From contig NZ_JAJDOP010000002.1 in the NCBI RefSeq assembly GCF_020595095.1, positions 496,001 to 560,000 on the forward strand: a stretch of 64,000 nt of DNA. Reading direction: 5' to 3'. The translations under genes and the position numbers were made by a program. Below the pieces are notes generated by a model. The model had not been told where the DNA came from. It made no database searches and saw only the letters and a list, made by a program, of their open reading frames with translations. Shown here one piece after another: positions 24,749 through 34,814 of this stretch. Origin of the DNA: Microvirga rosea (lineage in GTDB: Bacteria; Pseudomonadota; Alphaproteobacteria; Rhizobiales; Beijerinckiaceae). The first letter of the stretch is position 1. The number at the start of each line of letters is the position of its first letter.

Positions 24749-27433
24749 TTGGACATCGAAATTCTGCTGCTTGTTCTGCTGGCGCTCGCCTTTCCCATCA
24801 GCGCCATCACGGGGCTTGTCCTTGCCGTTAAGGCACGCCGTGCCGTGGCGGTGCTCACGGCCCGTCTCGAGCGCCTCGAAGGATCCCTGCGGGCCGGAGC
24901 CGCTCCGGTTCTCCCGATGACGGAAGCACCGCCCGTTCCCGAAGAGCCCCCAGAGGAACGCATCGCCGAAGAGACCGAACCAACTCCGGCGGTCGAGCCC
25001 ACGCGGGCGCCGGTTCCGGCGATCACCCAGGCGCCCCCTCCGGCGAATGACGGGCGCGGCTTCGAGGAAAAGCTCGGCACGCGCTGGGCGGTGTGGGTCG
25101 GAGGCCTTGCGCTCGCGCTCGGCGGGATTTTCCTTGTCCGTTACTCCATCGAGCAGAACCTGCTCAATCCGACCACCCGCATCATCTTCGGAGCGCTTTT
25201 CGCTCTTGGCCTGATGGGCGTCGGCGAATGGCTGCGGCGCCGGGATCAGGCCATTGCCCTGCCGGGTATCCCGGCCGCCAACGTGCCGAGCATCCTGACC
25301 GCGGCCGGCATCTGCACGGCCTTCGCGTCGGCCTATGCGGCCTATGCCCTTTACGACCTCCTCGGCCCCGCCACCACCTTCGTGCTCCTCGGGATCATCG
25401 CGGTTTTCGCCATGGTCGCCGCAACCCTGCACGGACCCGCCCTGGCGGCCCTTGGCCTCGTCGGGGCGATGGGCAGTCCCCTGCTCGTCTCATCCGACGA
25501 GCCTCAGCCCTGGGCCCTGGTGGTCTACCTCGCCTTCGTGGTCCTGCCAGCCTATGGGGTGGCGCGGCTTCGCCTGTGGCGCTGGCTGGCGCTGGCCGGA
25601 GCAGCAGGCGCCCTGCTCTGGACCCTGCCGATCTTCTGGATCGGCGCTGGGGCGGCCTTGCCCGCCATGATCCATCTCTCGATCCAAACCGCATTCGCGG
25701 CCTTCTTCCTGGCGATCGATCCCTATGGTGATCCGAGCGAGGAAGACGGCAGGCTCGACCTCCCGGCGAGTTTGGCGCTTCTGCTCTTCGCCTTGGCCGG
25801 GATCGTCGTCGCAAGTTCGGTCGCGGCCGGTGATGCCCGGCCGGTTTTCGCCGCGACCATGGCGCTGATTCTGCTGGCCGCGGGGTTGCGGGTCCCCCAG
25901 GTGGCATCGGCGGCCGCCTGGTCCGGCCTCATGGCGATCGGCACCCTGATCGTCTGGCCGGTTCGGACGCTCCTCGCCCAGGACCCGGAAAATCTCTTCT
26001 ATCAGGCGGGCGACGCCTTCGCGGTTCGCCCCGATGCCCTCGGAGCCTACCTGACCTTCGCGGTCGTGGTGGCTTCCGCCATCGCCGGTGCCGCCCTGTT
26101 CCGCCTGTCCCGATCCCGGGAGCTGCCTTTGCCGATCGTCGCCTGGTATGCCGGAACGGCAGCCGTGACACCCTTGCTGGCGCTGGTGGCTGCCTATTGG
26201 CGCGGGGCCGAACTGGAAAGAAGCGTGTCCTTTGCCCTGGTGGCAGGCCTTCTCGCCCTCCTGTTCGTCTGGGCAACCACGTGGCTGCGGCGCAGTCAGG
26301 ACCGGGAAACCGTTTCCTTACGGCTCGGGATCGGCGGTACCGCGTCCGCAGCCCTCTCCGCCCTTGCCCTGGGGCTCACCTTCGCGCTGGACAAGGGCAT
26401 GCTGACGGTCGCTTTCGCCCTCACGGCACTCGCGACCGCCTGGGTGGCCGAGCGGGTCGCGATTCCGGCCCTGCGTTACGCGGTCGGCGCAATCGGCCTC
26501 ATCGTCCTGGGACGCCTGGTCTGGAGCCCGACCATCGTCGAGGGCAATCCGGGGCCGATCCTCGTGAACTGGCTCCTTTGGGGGTATGGGGTTCCGGCCG
26601 CAGCCTTCTTTCTTGCGAGCCGCCGTCTGGAGCGGAACGGCCGCGATTTCACGGTCCGGCTGACCGAAAGCCTCGCCATCGTCTTTTCCACCTTCCTGAT
26701 CTTCTTCGAGATCCGTCACGCCTTGAACGGCGGCGACCCCTTGGCGCCCCGCGTCAGCCTGCTCGAAGCAGGCCTTGTGGCGACCGAGAGCCTTGTTTTC
26801 GCGCTCCTTCTGACTCGCCTCGACCTGCGGCGGTCGGATCCGGTCTATCGGGTGGGCTCGCTGATCTTCAAGGTCATTTCGGTCGTGCTCTGCGCAGGCG
26901 GGCTGCTCATCATCGAGAACCCGCTCTTTACCGGCGACACCATTCCCGGCGGGGTTTTCTTCAACGCCCTGATCCCGGCTTACCTGATCCCCGCCATCCT
27001 GGCCCTTGCGCTCGCGCTCCAGGAGCGGAGCGCCCGCCCGCCCGCCTATTCCTGGACGTCCGCCATTCTCGGACTTCTCCTCCAGATGTCCTATGTCGGG
27101 CTTCAGATCAGGCGGATCGTCCAGGGACCGAGCCTCGGCATCTGGAAGGGGTTTACCCAGGGCGAGCAATGGGCCTACTCGGTCGCCCTGCTGGTCACGG
27201 GCATCGTTCTTCTGGGGATCGGCCTGATCCGCGATATTCGCTTTGCCCGCCTCGCCTCGGCAGTTTATCTTGTTCTCGCCGTCCTAAAGGTGTTCATCGT
27301 CGACCTGGCGAATCTGGAGGGCGTCATGCGAGCCCTGTCGTTTATCGGCCTGGGCCTTGTTCTCATCGGCATCGGTCTCGTTTATCAACGACTGCTCGTG
27401 CAACGGCCGGGCGACCTGACGGCCACACGATAA
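24749..27433 (+). CDS. Large polytopic membrane protein, DUF2339 family
   Basis: The product has 894 residues. An N-terminal membrane helix (LLLVLLALAFPISAITGLVLAV) is followed by a short coiled coil (ARLERLEGSLRAG), a Pro/Glu-rich linker (residues 60-100), then FEEKLGTRWAVWVGGLALALGGIFLVRYSIEQ and more than 20 close-packed hydrophobic segments to the end. This layout is that of DUF2339 proteins, whose function is unknown. The start is a TTG at 24749 with GAGGGGG 7 nt upstream; there is no better start, although the frame runs on upstream. xseB follows after 36 nt. Confidence 0.85.
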   Translation: MDIEILLLVLLALAFPISAITGLVLAVKARRAVAVLTARLERLEGSLRAGAAPVLPMTEAPPVPEEPPEERIAEETEPTPAVEPTRAPVPAITQAPPPANDGRGFEEKLGTRWAVWVGGLALALGGIFLVRYSIEQNLLNPTTRIIFGALFALGLMGVGEWLRRRDQAIALPGIPAANVPSILTAAGICTAFASAYAAYALYDLLGPATTFVLLGIIAVFAMVAATLHGPALAALGLVGAMGSPLLVSSDEPQPWALVVYLAFVVLPAYGVARLRLWRWLALAGAAGALLWTLPIFWIGAGAALPAMIHLSIQTAFAAFFLAIDPYGDPSEEDGRLDLPASLALLLFALAGIVVASSVAAGDARPVFAATMALILLAAGLRVPQVASAAAWSGLMAIGTLIVWPVRTLLAQDPENLFYQAGDAFAVRPDALGAYLTFAVVVASAIAGAALFRLSRSRELPLPIVAWYAGTAAVTPLLALVAAYWRGAELERSVSFALVAGLLALLFVWATTWLRRSQDRETVSLRLGIGGTASAALSALALGLTFALDKGMLTVAFALTALATAWVAERVAIPALRYAVGAIGLIVLGRLVWSPTIVEGNPGPILVNWLLWGYGVPAAAFFLASRRLERNGRDFTVRLTESLAIVFSTFLIFFEIRHALNGGDPLAPRVSLLEAGLVATESLVFALLLTRLDLRRSDPVYRVGSLIFKVISVVLCAGGLLIIENPLFTGDTIPGGVFFNALIPAYLIPAILALALALQERSARPPAYSWTSAILGLLLQMSYVGLQIRRIVQGPSLGIWKGFTQGEQWAYSVALLVTGIVLLGIGLIRDIRFARLASAVYLVLAVLKVFIVDLANLEGVMRALSFIGLGLVLIGIGLVYQRLLVQRPGDLTATR

Positions 27434-27469
27434 AAACGGACGGAGTATGGTATTTTGGCGGACGGCGGC

Positions 27470-27718
27470 ATGAGCGACACCACTTCCATCAAAGCGCTTC
27501 CCTTCGAGAAGGCTCTGGCCGAGCTGGAGGAGATCGTGCGGCGTCTCGAGCGCGGGGACGTCCCGCTCGAGGATTCCATCGCCATCTACGAGCGCGGAGA
27601 GGCCTTGAAGAAGCACTGCGAGCAGCTTCTCAAGAAGGCAGAAGCCCGGATCGAGAAGATTACCATCGGCCCGGATGGCCAAGCCGCCGGGAAAACACCC
27701 CTCGACGTGGACGAATAG
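27470..27718 (+). CDS. xseB: Exodeoxyribonuclease VII small subunit
   Basis: The product has 82 residues and matches Xse[56 protein letters not shown]. With XseA it degrades single-stranded DNA in both directions; XseA is not in this window. ATG 27470 gives the usual length; a TTG at 27455 with GGAG 9 nt upstream is possible. xseB just upstream of dxs is a common order in Proteobacteria. Confidence 0.95.
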   Translation: MSDTTSIKALPFEKALAELEEIVRRLERGDVPLEDSIAIYERGEALKKHCEQLLKKAEARIEKITIGPDGQAAGKTPLDVDE

Positions 27719-27754
27719 CCTCAGGCCTCTGGGGGAAATCGCTCAGGCGGGCGT

Positions 27755-27783
27755 TTGACCCATGCGGATTGCCACACTATGTG
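27755..27783 (+). promoter_or_regulatory. Promoter upstream of dxs
   Basis: TTGACC (27755-27760) and TATGTG (27778-27783) are separated by 17 nt, giving a good sigma70-type promoter between xseB and dxs, about 45 nt before the dxs start. dxs can therefore be transcribed apart from xseB. Confidence 0.5.
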
Positions 27784-27825
27784 CCAAGAAGCGCCTTTTC
27801 CTGAAACGCCTTGGTGAGAGCGACC

Positions 27826-29733
27826 TTGTCCACTCCCCTTCTCGATAACGTCAAGACGCCGGAAGACCTTCGGCAGCTTCCGGAGAATCAGCTTCGGCAG
27901 GTGGCGGACGAGCTTCGCAGCGAGACGATCAGCGCCGTTTCCGTGACCGGCGGGCATCTGGGAGCGGGCCTCGGGGTGGTCGAGCTGACGGTTGCGCTCC
28001 ATTATGTGTTCGATACGCCGCGGGACCGGCTGATCTGGGATGTCGGACATCAGGCCTACCCGCACAAGATTCTCACCGGGCGACGTGACCGGATCCGGAC
28101 CCTGCGCCAGGCTGGAGGCCTGTCAGGCTTCACGAAACGGGCGGAGAGCGAATACGACCCTTTCGGGGCCGCTCATTCCTCCACGTCGATCTCGGCCGGC
28201 CTCGGCATGGCGGTGGCTCGCGACCTGGAAGGGCGCCGCAACAACGTGATCGCGGTCATCGGTGACGGCGCGATGTCGGCGGGCATGGCCTATGAGGCCA
28301 TGAACAACGCGGGCGCCATGCATTCCCGCCTGATCGTGATCCTGAACGACAACGACATGTCGATCGCGCCGCCCACCGGCGCCATGTCGTCCTATCTGGC
28401 GCGCCTGGTGTCGGGCGGGACGTACCGGGGCATCCGGGAAACGGCCAAGCAGCTGGCTCGGAAACTTCCGAAATTCTTCTACGACAAGGCCGCCAAGGCG
28501 GAGGAGTTCGCCCGCGGATTCTGGACCGGCGGGACGATGTTCGAGGAGCTCGGGTTCTACTATGTCGGCCCCATCGACGGGCATAACCTCGACCACCTTC
28601 TGCCGATCCTCAAAAACGTCCGGGATTCCGAAACCGGGCCGATCCTGGTTCACGTGGTGACCCAGAAGGGCAAGGGCTACGCCCCGGCCGAGGCCGCCGC
28701 CGATAAATATCACGGGGTCGTCACCTTCGACGTCGTGACCGGAACGCAGGCCAAGGCGAAGGCCAATGCCCCTTCCTACACAAAAGTGTTCGGTGAAAGC
28801 CTGATCAAGGAAGCCGCGAAGGACGACAAGATCGTCGCCATCACGGCCGCCATGCCGACCGGGACGGGAATCGATCTTTTCGGCAAGGAATTCCCGACCC
28901 GCACCTTCGATGTGGGCATCGCCGAGCAGCATGCGGTCACCTTCGCGGCCGGCATGGCGACCGAAGGGTACAAGCCGTTCTGCGCGATCTATTCCACCTT
29001 CCTGCAACGGGCCTATGACCAGGTGGTGCATGACGTAGCGCTGCAGAACCTCCCCGTCCGCTTCGCGCTCGACCGGGCCGGGCTGGTCGGGGCGGATGGT
29101 CCGACCCATGCGGGCTCCTTCGATCTGGCCTTTCTCGGCTGCCTGCCGAACATGGTGATCATGGCGGCGGCGGACGAGGCCGAGCTCGTCCACATGGTCG
29201 CGACCGCGGCTGCCTATGAGGATGGGCCCATCGCCTTCCGGTATCCGCGGGGCGAAGGTGTCGGCATCGAGCTGCCGGAAGAAGGCATACCGCTTCCGAT
29301 CGGCAAGGGACGCATCGTCAGGCAAGGGACGCGGGTCGCCATCCTGTCGCTGGGAACACGGCTTGCCGAGGCTCTCCAGGCTGCGGAGGAGCTCGAGTCG
29401 CGCGGATTGTCCACAACCGTCGCCGACGCGCGCTTTGCCAAGCCCTTGGATGAGGAGCTGATCCTGCGCCTTGCCCGCGAGCACGAGGTGCTGATCACCG
29501 TCGAGGAAGGTTCGGTCGGAGGCTTCGGGTCCTTCATTCTCCAGCTGCTGTCCGAGAAAGGGGCATTGGATCGGGGCGTTCTGAAGTTCCGAAGCCTGGT
29601 GCTCCCCGATACCTATATCGACCATGACAAGCCCGACCGCATGTACGCCCAGGCCGGGCTCAATGCGGCAGGAATCGTGACCAAGGTCTTCGAGGCTCTC
29701 GGCCAGGAGGAAGCCCGCAAGGTGCGGGCTTGA
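27826..29733 (+). CDS. dxs: 1-deoxy-D-xylulose-5-phosphate synthase
   Basis: DXS condenses pyruvate and glyceraldehyde 3-phosphate with thiamine diphosphate, the first step of the MEP isoprenoid pathway (hopanoids, carotenoids, quinones); the product also feeds thiamine and pyridoxal synthesis. The 635 residues include [43 protein letters not shown]...NDNDMSI, and the transketolase C-terminal parts [15 protein letters not shown] and [15 protein letters not shown]. The TTG at 27826 follows GAGAGCGACC and matches the usual N-terminus (STPLLD); GTG 27814 and TTG 27811 are alternatives. The stop lies 10 nt from the convergent sod stop. Confidence 0.96.
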   Translation: MSTPLLDNVKTPEDLRQLPENQLRQVADELRSETISAVSVTGGHLGAGLGVVELTVALHYVFDTPRDRLIWDVGHQAYPHKILTGRRDRIRTLRQAGGLSGFTKRAESEYDPFGAAHSSTSISAGLGMAVARDLEGRRNNVIAVIGDGAMSAGMAYEAMNNAGAMHSRLIVILNDNDMSIAPPTGAMSSYLARLVSGGTYRGIRETAKQLARKLPKFFYDKAAKAEEFARGFWTGGTMFEELGFYYVGPIDGHNLDHLLPILKNVRDSETGPILVHVVTQKGKGYAPAEAAADKYHGVVTFDVVTGTQAKAKANAPSYTKVFGESLIKEAAKDDKIVAITAAMPTGTGIDLFGKEFPTRTFDVGIAEQHAVTFAAGMATEGYKPFCAIYSTFLQRAYDQVVHDVALQNLPVRFALDRAGLVGADGPTHAGSFDLAFLGCLPNMVIMAAADEAELVHMVATAAAYEDGPIAFRYPRGEGVGIELPEEGIPLPIGKGRIVRQGTRVAILSLGTRLAEALQAAEELESRGLSTTVADARFAKPLDEELILRLAREHEVLITVEEGSVGGFGSFILQLLSEKGALDRGVLKFRSLVLPDTYIDHDKPDRMYAQAGLNAAGIVTKVFEALGQEEARKVRA

Positions 29734-29743
29734 GGATTTCCGG

Positions 29744-30460
29744 TCAGATCGTCAACGTTCCCGCTCTGGCAGCCGCATAGCGTTCGCCGATGCGGTTCCA
29801 GTCGAGCACGTTCCACCACGCTTTCAGATAATCGGCGCGCCGGTTCTGATATTTGAGGTAATAGGCGTGTTCCCAAACGTCATTGCCCATCAGGACCCGT
29901 TGGCCGTCCATCAGAGGCGTGTCCTGATTGGGCTTCGTCACGAGGGCCAGCTTGCCGTCTCGGCCCACCGTGATAAAGACCCAGCCGGATCCGAACTGCT
30001 TTTCTCCAGCGGTGTTGAAGTCCGACTGAAGCTTCTGGATGCCGCCAAGATCCCGATCGATGGCGCTTTTCAGATCGCCCGTGGGCTCTCCGCCCGAGCC
30101 TCCCATGATCTGCCAGAACATGGTGTGGTTCGCATGGCCACCGCCGTTGTTGCGAACCGCAGTGCGGATCCCCTCCGGCAGCTCGCCCAGACGCGCCAGC
30201 ATCTCGTGGAGCGGCATCTTGGCCGCCTCCGTATTTTGGCTCAGGGCCGCGTTGAGGTTGTTGACATAGGCGGCATGGTGCTTGTCGTGGTGAAGCATCA
30301 TGGTCTCGGCATCGATGTGCGGTTCGTTCTTGGAGGAAGGATAGGGCAAGGGTTCAAGCTTGAAGGGGCCGCCGGAAGCGGCCTGCGCCCAGGCCCGGGG
30401 GATCATGGCACTTCCTGCGAGCAGGGTTGCACCGGCCAGAAGATGTCGGCGACTGATCAT
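29744..30460 (-). CDS. Tat-exported superoxide dismutase (Fe/Mn type)
   Basis: The product has 238 residues. The N-terminus MISRRHLLAGATLLAGSAMIPRAWAQA is a twin-arginine signal (SRRHLL), so the folded, metal-loaded enzyme should be exported. The SOD core follows: YPSSKNEPHIDAETMMLHHDKHHAAYVNNLN, GGGHANHTMFW, and GNDVWEHAYYLKYQNRRADYL, with the three His and one Asp metal ligands. It removes superoxide in the periplasm. Choice of Fe or Mn is not settled. GGGAG precedes the ATG. It is divergent from tlyA; a weak EcfG-like element lies upstream. Confidence 0.94.
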   Translation of the reverse strand: MISRRHLLAGATLLAGSAMIPRAWAQAASGGPFKLEPLPYPSSKNEPHIDAETMMLHHDKHHAAYVNNLNAALSQNTEAAKMPLHEMLARLGELPEGIRTAVRNNGGGHANHTMFWQIMGGSGGEPTGDLKSAIDRDLGGIQKLQSDFNTAGEKQFGSGWVFITVGRDGKLALVTKPNQDTPLMDGQRVLMGNDVWEHAYYLKYQNRRADYLKAWWNVLDWNRIGERYAAARAGTLTI

Positions 30461-30498
30461 GAGGGTCTCCCTTCCTCCATGGAGCGGTATGGGAAGCG

Positions 30499-30524
30499 TA
30501 CGTTTACGGCCATGCTTCGGTTCC
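30499..30524 (-). promoter_or_regulatory. Possible EcfG-like promoter of the superoxide dismutase gene
   Basis: On the minus strand GGAAC (30524-30520), 17 nt, then CGTA (30502-30499) matches 8 of 9 positions of the stress-sigma consensus, about 40 nt before the SOD start. The role of the gene makes this plausible, but the last -10 base differs and a match this loose is expected by chance several times in the window. Confidence 0.25.
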
Positions 30525-30568
30525 GCAGTAGGATAGAATTGTGAACGTCCAGGGTTTTAAAGAGGCCG

Positions 30569-31297
30569 ATGATCAGGAAACGCGCTGATATGGTGCTTGT
30601 CGAGCGGGGGTTCTTCCCGAGCCGCGCACGGGCTCAGGAGGCCATCGCGGCTGGGCTGGTGACGGTCGATGGCGTCCCGCTGAAAAAGCCCGCCGACCTG
30701 ATTGCGGCCGGGGCCGTGATCACGGCCGAACAGCCGCACCCTTACGTCTCGCGGGGCGGCGTCAAGCTCGCGGCGGCCCTTGATGTCTTTTCAATCGACC
30801 CGAAGGGCCGCGTCTGCATCGATATCGGCGCATCGACGGGTGGCTTCACGGATGTTCTGCTGAAACGGGGCGCCTTGCACGTTTATGCGGTCGATGTCGG
30901 TCACGGTCAGCTGCATCCGAGCATTGCCGATGATGAACGCGTCACCAATCTCGAAGGCACGGACGCCCGTGCCTTGACGACGGCCATCGTTCCGGAGAGA
31001 CCCGACTTGCTCGTCTCGGACGTGAGCTTCATTTCCCTGAAGCTCGTCCTCCCGCCTGCTATTGCGCTTCTCCAGCCGCGAGCGTCCCTCGCCGTGCTGG
31101 TGAAGCCGCAATTCGAGGCGGGCCGCGAGAACGTCAAGAAAGGGATCGTGCGGGACGAGGCCGTTCATCGCAGGGTCTGCGACGATATCCGAGCCTTCGT
31201 GGAAAGCCTCGGATTTACGGTCATCGGCATCGCGCCCTCCCCCATCGAAGGCGGCGACGGCAACAGGGAGTTTCTCTTGGGAGCGTATCGTGAGTGA
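30569..31297 (+). CDS. tlyA: TlyA family RNA methyltransferase
   Basis: The product has 242 residues. An S4 RNA-binding domain (RADMVLVERGFFPSRARAQEAIAAGLVTVDGVPLKKPADLIAAG) is followed by an FtsJ-like SAM domain (CIDIGASTGGFTDVLLKRGALHVYAVDVGHGQL, LLVSDVSFISLKLVLP, VLVKPQFEAGRE). Homologues add 2'-O-methyl groups to rRNA cytidines; the old name hemolysin A reflects a secondary phenotype. GAGG lies 4 nt before the ATG. The end overlaps the next gene by 8 nt, so the two are coupled. Confidence 0.93.
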   Translation: MIRKRADMVLVERGFFPSRARAQEAIAAGLVTVDGVPLKKPADLIAAGAVITAEQPHPYVSRGGVKLAAALDVFSIDPKGRVCIDIGASTGGFTDVLLKRGALHVYAVDVGHGQLHPSIADDERVTNLEGTDARALTTAIVPERPDLLVSDVSFISLKLVLPPAIALLQPRASLAVLVKPQFEAGRENVKKGIVRDEAVHRRVCDDIRAFVESLGFTVIGIAPSPIEGGDGNREFLLGAYRE

Positions 31298-32549
31298 CCA
31301 TCTGATCGTTGAGCGCCTGGGAGCCAAGGCGGACGGCATCGCCGAGACCCGTGACGGTCCGGTGTTCATTCCTTATGTGCTGCCCGGAGAAGAGGTCGCC
31401 GTCGAGCAGGAGGGCTCGCGCGCGCGCCTTTTGAGCGTCATTCGGGAATCGGCCGAGCGTGAAACGCCCTTCTGCCCCTATTTCGGCGAATGCGGGGGCT
31501 GCGTGACCCAGCATATGCGGCACGGTTTCTATCAAACGTGGAAGCGGGACGTCCTCGCGCAGACCTTGCGCCATGCGCGGATCGATACAGCCCTCGACGG
31601 CATGATCGATGCGCATGGGGAGGGCCGTCGTCGCGTGACGCTTCATGTTCGTTATCCGGACAAGGGGGTGCATGTGGGCTACATGGCGGCCCGCTCCCAT
31701 CACCTGGTGGAGATCGATCATTGCCCCATCGCCGTACCGGCCTTGAAGCATGAGGCTCCTCGCGTGGCACGGGTGATCGGCGAATACCTCAAAGGAACGC
31801 GCAAGCCTCTCGATATCCAGATCACCGCGACGCAAAGCGGTCTCGATGTGGATATCCGCGGTCATGGTCCCATGAAGGACAAGGACCGTCTGCGGCTGGT
31901 CGATCTTGCGGCGTCCCTCGATCTTGCGAGGCTCTCGCTGCACGGCGATGTGATCGTCGAGCGACGCCCGCCCATCATCCGCATGGGACGCGCGTCGGTC
32001 GTCCCGCCGCCGGGCTCCTTTCTGCAGGCGACCGAGCGAGGCGAAGAGGTGATGGCCGGTTTCGTCGTCGAGGCGTGCCAGCAGGCGAAGCGGGTCGCCG
32101 ACCTCTTCTCGGGCTGCGGCCCGTTCGCTCTCCGGCTGGCGGAGCGCTCCGAAGTTCACGCCGTCGAGACCGACAAAGGATCGGTCGCGTCGCTCGACAA
32201 GGCCGCCCGCATGACCCAGGGCCTGAGACGCGTGACGGTGGAGGCGCGCGATCTGTTCCGCCGCCCGCTCCTCACGCCGGAGCTGAATGCCTTCGATGCA
32301 GTCGTCCTGGACCCGCCGCGTGCCGGCGCGGAGGCCCAGACCCAGCAGATCGCCGCATCGAAGGTTCCGCTCGTGGTCAGCGTCTCATGCGATGCCGCGA
32401 CTTTCGCCCGCGATGCGGCGATCCTCATGAACGCGGGCTTTACGCTGGAGAGCGTTGCCCCGGTCGATCAGTTCAAGCATTCCCCTCATCTCGAAGTGAT
32501 CGGAGTTCTGCGCCGGAAGACGAAAGGCAAGCTGCCCCGTCGCGCATGA
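31290..32549 (+). CDS. TrmA/RumA-type RNA (uracil-5) methyltransferase
   Basis: The product has 419 residues. A cysteine cluster for a 4Fe-4S centre (ETPFCPYFGECGGCVTQH plus DHCPIAV) precedes a SAM domain (VADLFSGCGPFALRLA) with VVLDPPRAGA and the catalytic cysteine in VVSVSCDAATFARDA. The N-terminal domain is a short TRAM-like segment (LIVERLGAKADGIAE...VFIPYVLPGEEV). It probably makes m5U in 23S rRNA (RlmC/RlmD group). The start is a GTG at 31290 that overlaps tlyA by 8 nt. Confidence 0.92.
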   Translation: MSDHLIVERLGAKADGIAETRDGPVFIPYVLPGEEVAVEQEGSRARLLSVIRESAERETPFCPYFGECGGCVTQHMRHGFYQTWKRDVLAQTLRHARIDTALDGMIDAHGEGRRRVTLHVRYPDKGVHVGYMAARSHHLVEIDHCPIAVPALKHEAPRVARVIGEYLKGTRKPLDIQITATQSGLDVDIRGHGPMKDKDRLRLVDLAASLDLARLSLHGDVIVERRPPIIRMGRASVVPPPGSFLQATERGEEVMAGFVVEACQQAKRVADLFSGCGPFALRLAERSEVHAVETDKGSVASLDKAARMTQGLRRVTVEARDLFRRPLLTPELNAFDAVVLDPPRAGAEAQTQQIAASKVPLVVSVSCDAATFARDAAILMNAGFTLESVAPVDQFKHSPHLEVIGVLRRKTKGKLPRRA

Positions 32550-32582
32550 GGACGCCCATCCCGGAGTATGTCCTTGGACATG

Positions 32583-34589
32583 TCATTCGACCTTGAGCGA
32601 CGGCGAAACGCGTGATGACCTTTCCTCCTCATAGAGTGCTTCGCAGGGGCCGGACTTCACGGGAAAGGTCGCATATTCCAGCCCTTTAAGGGTCCGTTCC
32701 TGGAATGAGGACGGAATGCCGTCGCATGCGACAGTCATGAGGCGATGGCCAAATGACCATAAGGGCAGCATGGCGGTCACGGTATTCGTCCCGGTTCCGA
32801 CATGGGCGTGGAAGCTGAGGGTGTTTTCCTTCCAGACGATGTTGTCGAACCGGGAGGCATTTCGCGCATCGAGCCACTGCAGCAATTGCTCGGCAGAAAT
32901 CATGGCAATGCCTCGTGATTTGGCGATTGCCGTGATGGTTTTGAAAAAATCGTCCGAGTAGTCGTAATGGGTTCCGAATGCTCCGAAGAATCCCTCGGAC
33001 CCCGTAGCCTTGTCGATCAGGAAATGAATGCTCTCCACATGATCGACGCCGTTCTCGTTCACGAGATGGGTTGTCGCCTGATAGATGTCGAGCACGGTTC
33101 CGTCGGCATCCGCGAACTTCATCGGAAAGCCGGATCCGGTCATGTATCCCGGTCTCCCGCTGATCCAGGAACCGGGCCAGTAATAATAATCGAGGCTAAG
33201 CCTGACGCCGTGCGATCTTGAGATCTTTGCGGTGTCGGCCCAGCCGCTCCAGACGACGCAGTGAATCCGATGCGACTTTTGCGTCAATCCCATCTGGCGG
33301 CCAAAATCGCCGACTTGCGCAGCAACGAAAGCGGCCACATCCCTGTTGCTCCGGTCGGTGCAACCGGTGTCGACATGGATGCCGAGTTCGAAACCTTTTG
33401 CGGCGTATTGCCTGATCCACCCTGGAGTGATGGGCGAGCCGACAGTGAAATACGAAGTGGCGCGATAGCACTCCCACTCCTCCACCCTGCAACCGGGAGC
33501 GCTTTCCGCATCGAGTTGCCCAAAGGCCCTGGCCGTACCGGCCTTGGTCGCATGATCGTCGCCGGCCATGACGATGACAGCCTTTCGTTCACCGGGCAGA
33601 TACCAGATCCTGGGCAGCGGCCGACGCTGGTGGTTCAGAACCAGCAGGAGATTGGCGAAGAGACGCTGCTGCTCGTCCGCCTGTGGTACGGCGATCTTCG
33701 CCATATCGGTAAAATCCGGATAAAACAGGTCGTTGGGCCGTCGCGGCGGTATTCCGTCGCGCTCCTGATTCACCCAGTCAGGATTGCCCTGCCGTGTGCG
33801 GACAACCGATTGGGCAAGATCGTAGGCCAAGGCGACGGCGTGGCCTGAACCGATTTGCCGCAAGCTGATTGCAGGATGTTCGGTCCGTTCAGCCGACGAG
33901 ACAAGGAGCGACGCGACCGCGATCCCATCTTCAATCCGGTACCGGCTCGCGGGCACGCGCAGCTGGAGGGCTTCCCGTGTGATGCCAGCGCCGCTGCGGG
34001 TGTCCGGATTCGCCAGCAGATGGGCTCCCTCCATTGGTGGCCCTGCATCGCGAAGGCCCAACAAGCGGAGAACATCGCCGACCGGACGGACGACGATGAG
34101 GTTTCCACCCTCCTGCACCCATCCTTCAAGCAATCGGATCGTTTCGGGAGCGACAGTCGATCCTGTGAGGATAACGATATCTGCCGTGCCAAGACGCCGT
34201 TCAGTCAGGGCTTCGGCATCGACAACGTCAAAAAGATTAAGGCCTTCCGCCAGAAGAATCTCACCATAATAGGACGCGTAGGGATTCTGCCTGTCCTTCA
34301 CGACAAGAATCGGAGCCCCCGTTGTTGCGAGCCGTTCGCCGGACGGCATGGCATGCCTGTTCTGCGATGCATCATGGGAGATGTCCGAAATCGCTGGCCG
34401 ATTGCGGGGGCCGAGGGCATCGCCCCTGCTCGCATCCGGCGATGCCGTCTTCGCAAGTGAAACGGCATGCGCGGCGGGAAGCCGATCCTCCAGAAGTGCG
34501 ACGGATGGGCTGCCCTCGCGAGAGACGGCCGACAAAAACCATACCAATGCGCAACCAGCGCCTAGGAGCAGGAACCGCCGATACGGCAC
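32583..34589 (-). CDS. Large secreted polysaccharide-deacetylase-like protein
   Basis: The product has 668 residues. A hydrophobic N-terminal segment (FLLLGAGCALVWFLSAV) suggests export or anchoring. About residues 90-170 form a Rossmann-like module (PILVVKDRQNPYASYYGEILLAEGLN...TADIVILTGSTVAPETIRLLEGWVQEGGNLIVVRP). The later part has AVIVMAGDDHATKAG, a DDH pattern as in the metal site of polysaccharide deacetylases, with ELGIHVDTGC and DYYYWPGSWISGRPGYMTGSGFPMKF. It resembles large secreted actinobacterial and proteobacterial proteins that carry DUF4082/Ig-like domains, from memory. Substrate is unknown. The start is a GTG at 34589 with GGAGGG 4-5 nt upstream. Confidence 0.75.
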   Translation of the reverse strand: MPYRRFLLLGAGCALVWFLSAVSREGSPSVALLEDRLPAAHAVSLAKTASPDASRGDALGPRNRPAISDISHDASQNRHAMPSGERLATTGAPILVVKDRQNPYASYYGEILLAEGLNLFDVVDAEALTERRLGTADIVILTGSTVAPETIRLLEGWVQEGGNLIVVRPVGDVLRLLGLRDAGPPMEGAHLLANPDTRSGAGITREALQLRVPASRYRIEDGIAVASLLVSSAERTEHPAISLRQIGSGHAVALAYDLAQSVVRTRQGNPDWVNQERDGIPPRRPNDLFYPDFTDMAKIAVPQADEQQRLFANLLLVLNHQRRPLPRIWYLPGERKAVIVMAGDDHATKAGTARAFGQLDAESAPGCRVEEWECYRATSYFTVGSPITPGWIRQYAAKGFELGIHVDTGCTDRSNRDVAAFVAAQVGDFGRQMGLTQKSHRIHCVVWSGWADTAKISRSHGVRLSLDYYYWPGSWISGRPGYMTGSGFPMKFADADGTVLDIYQATTHLVNENGVDHVESIHFLIDKATGSEGFFGAFGTHYDYSDDFFKTITAIAKSRGIAMISAEQLLQWLDARNASRFDNIVWKENTLSFHAHVGTGTNTVTAMLPLWSFGHRLMTVACDGIPSSFQERTLKGLEYATFPVKSGPCEALYEEERSSRVSPSLKVE

Positions 34590-34814
34590 GCAGCCCTCCA
34601 ATGTGCGATGAGCCTGAACTGTATCGCACGCCGGTCGTGACGGAATCCCTGCCTATCCCAAAGGTGCGTCACTCACTCTTCCGCGCTCGCACGGCCATTC
34701 AGGATAGGAAAGTCTGCCGTACAGGCATCTCATGGGGATATCCGCCGGATGGGCCGATCCGGGTCGGCATCCAGGTCGGCTCCTGCACCATGATCCCGTA
34801 CCGTCGGGAAAGTC

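Noticed and set aside
28123..29625. 500-codon antisense frame inside dxs
   Set aside because: It is a shadow of the dxs reading frame with no recognisable protein features.
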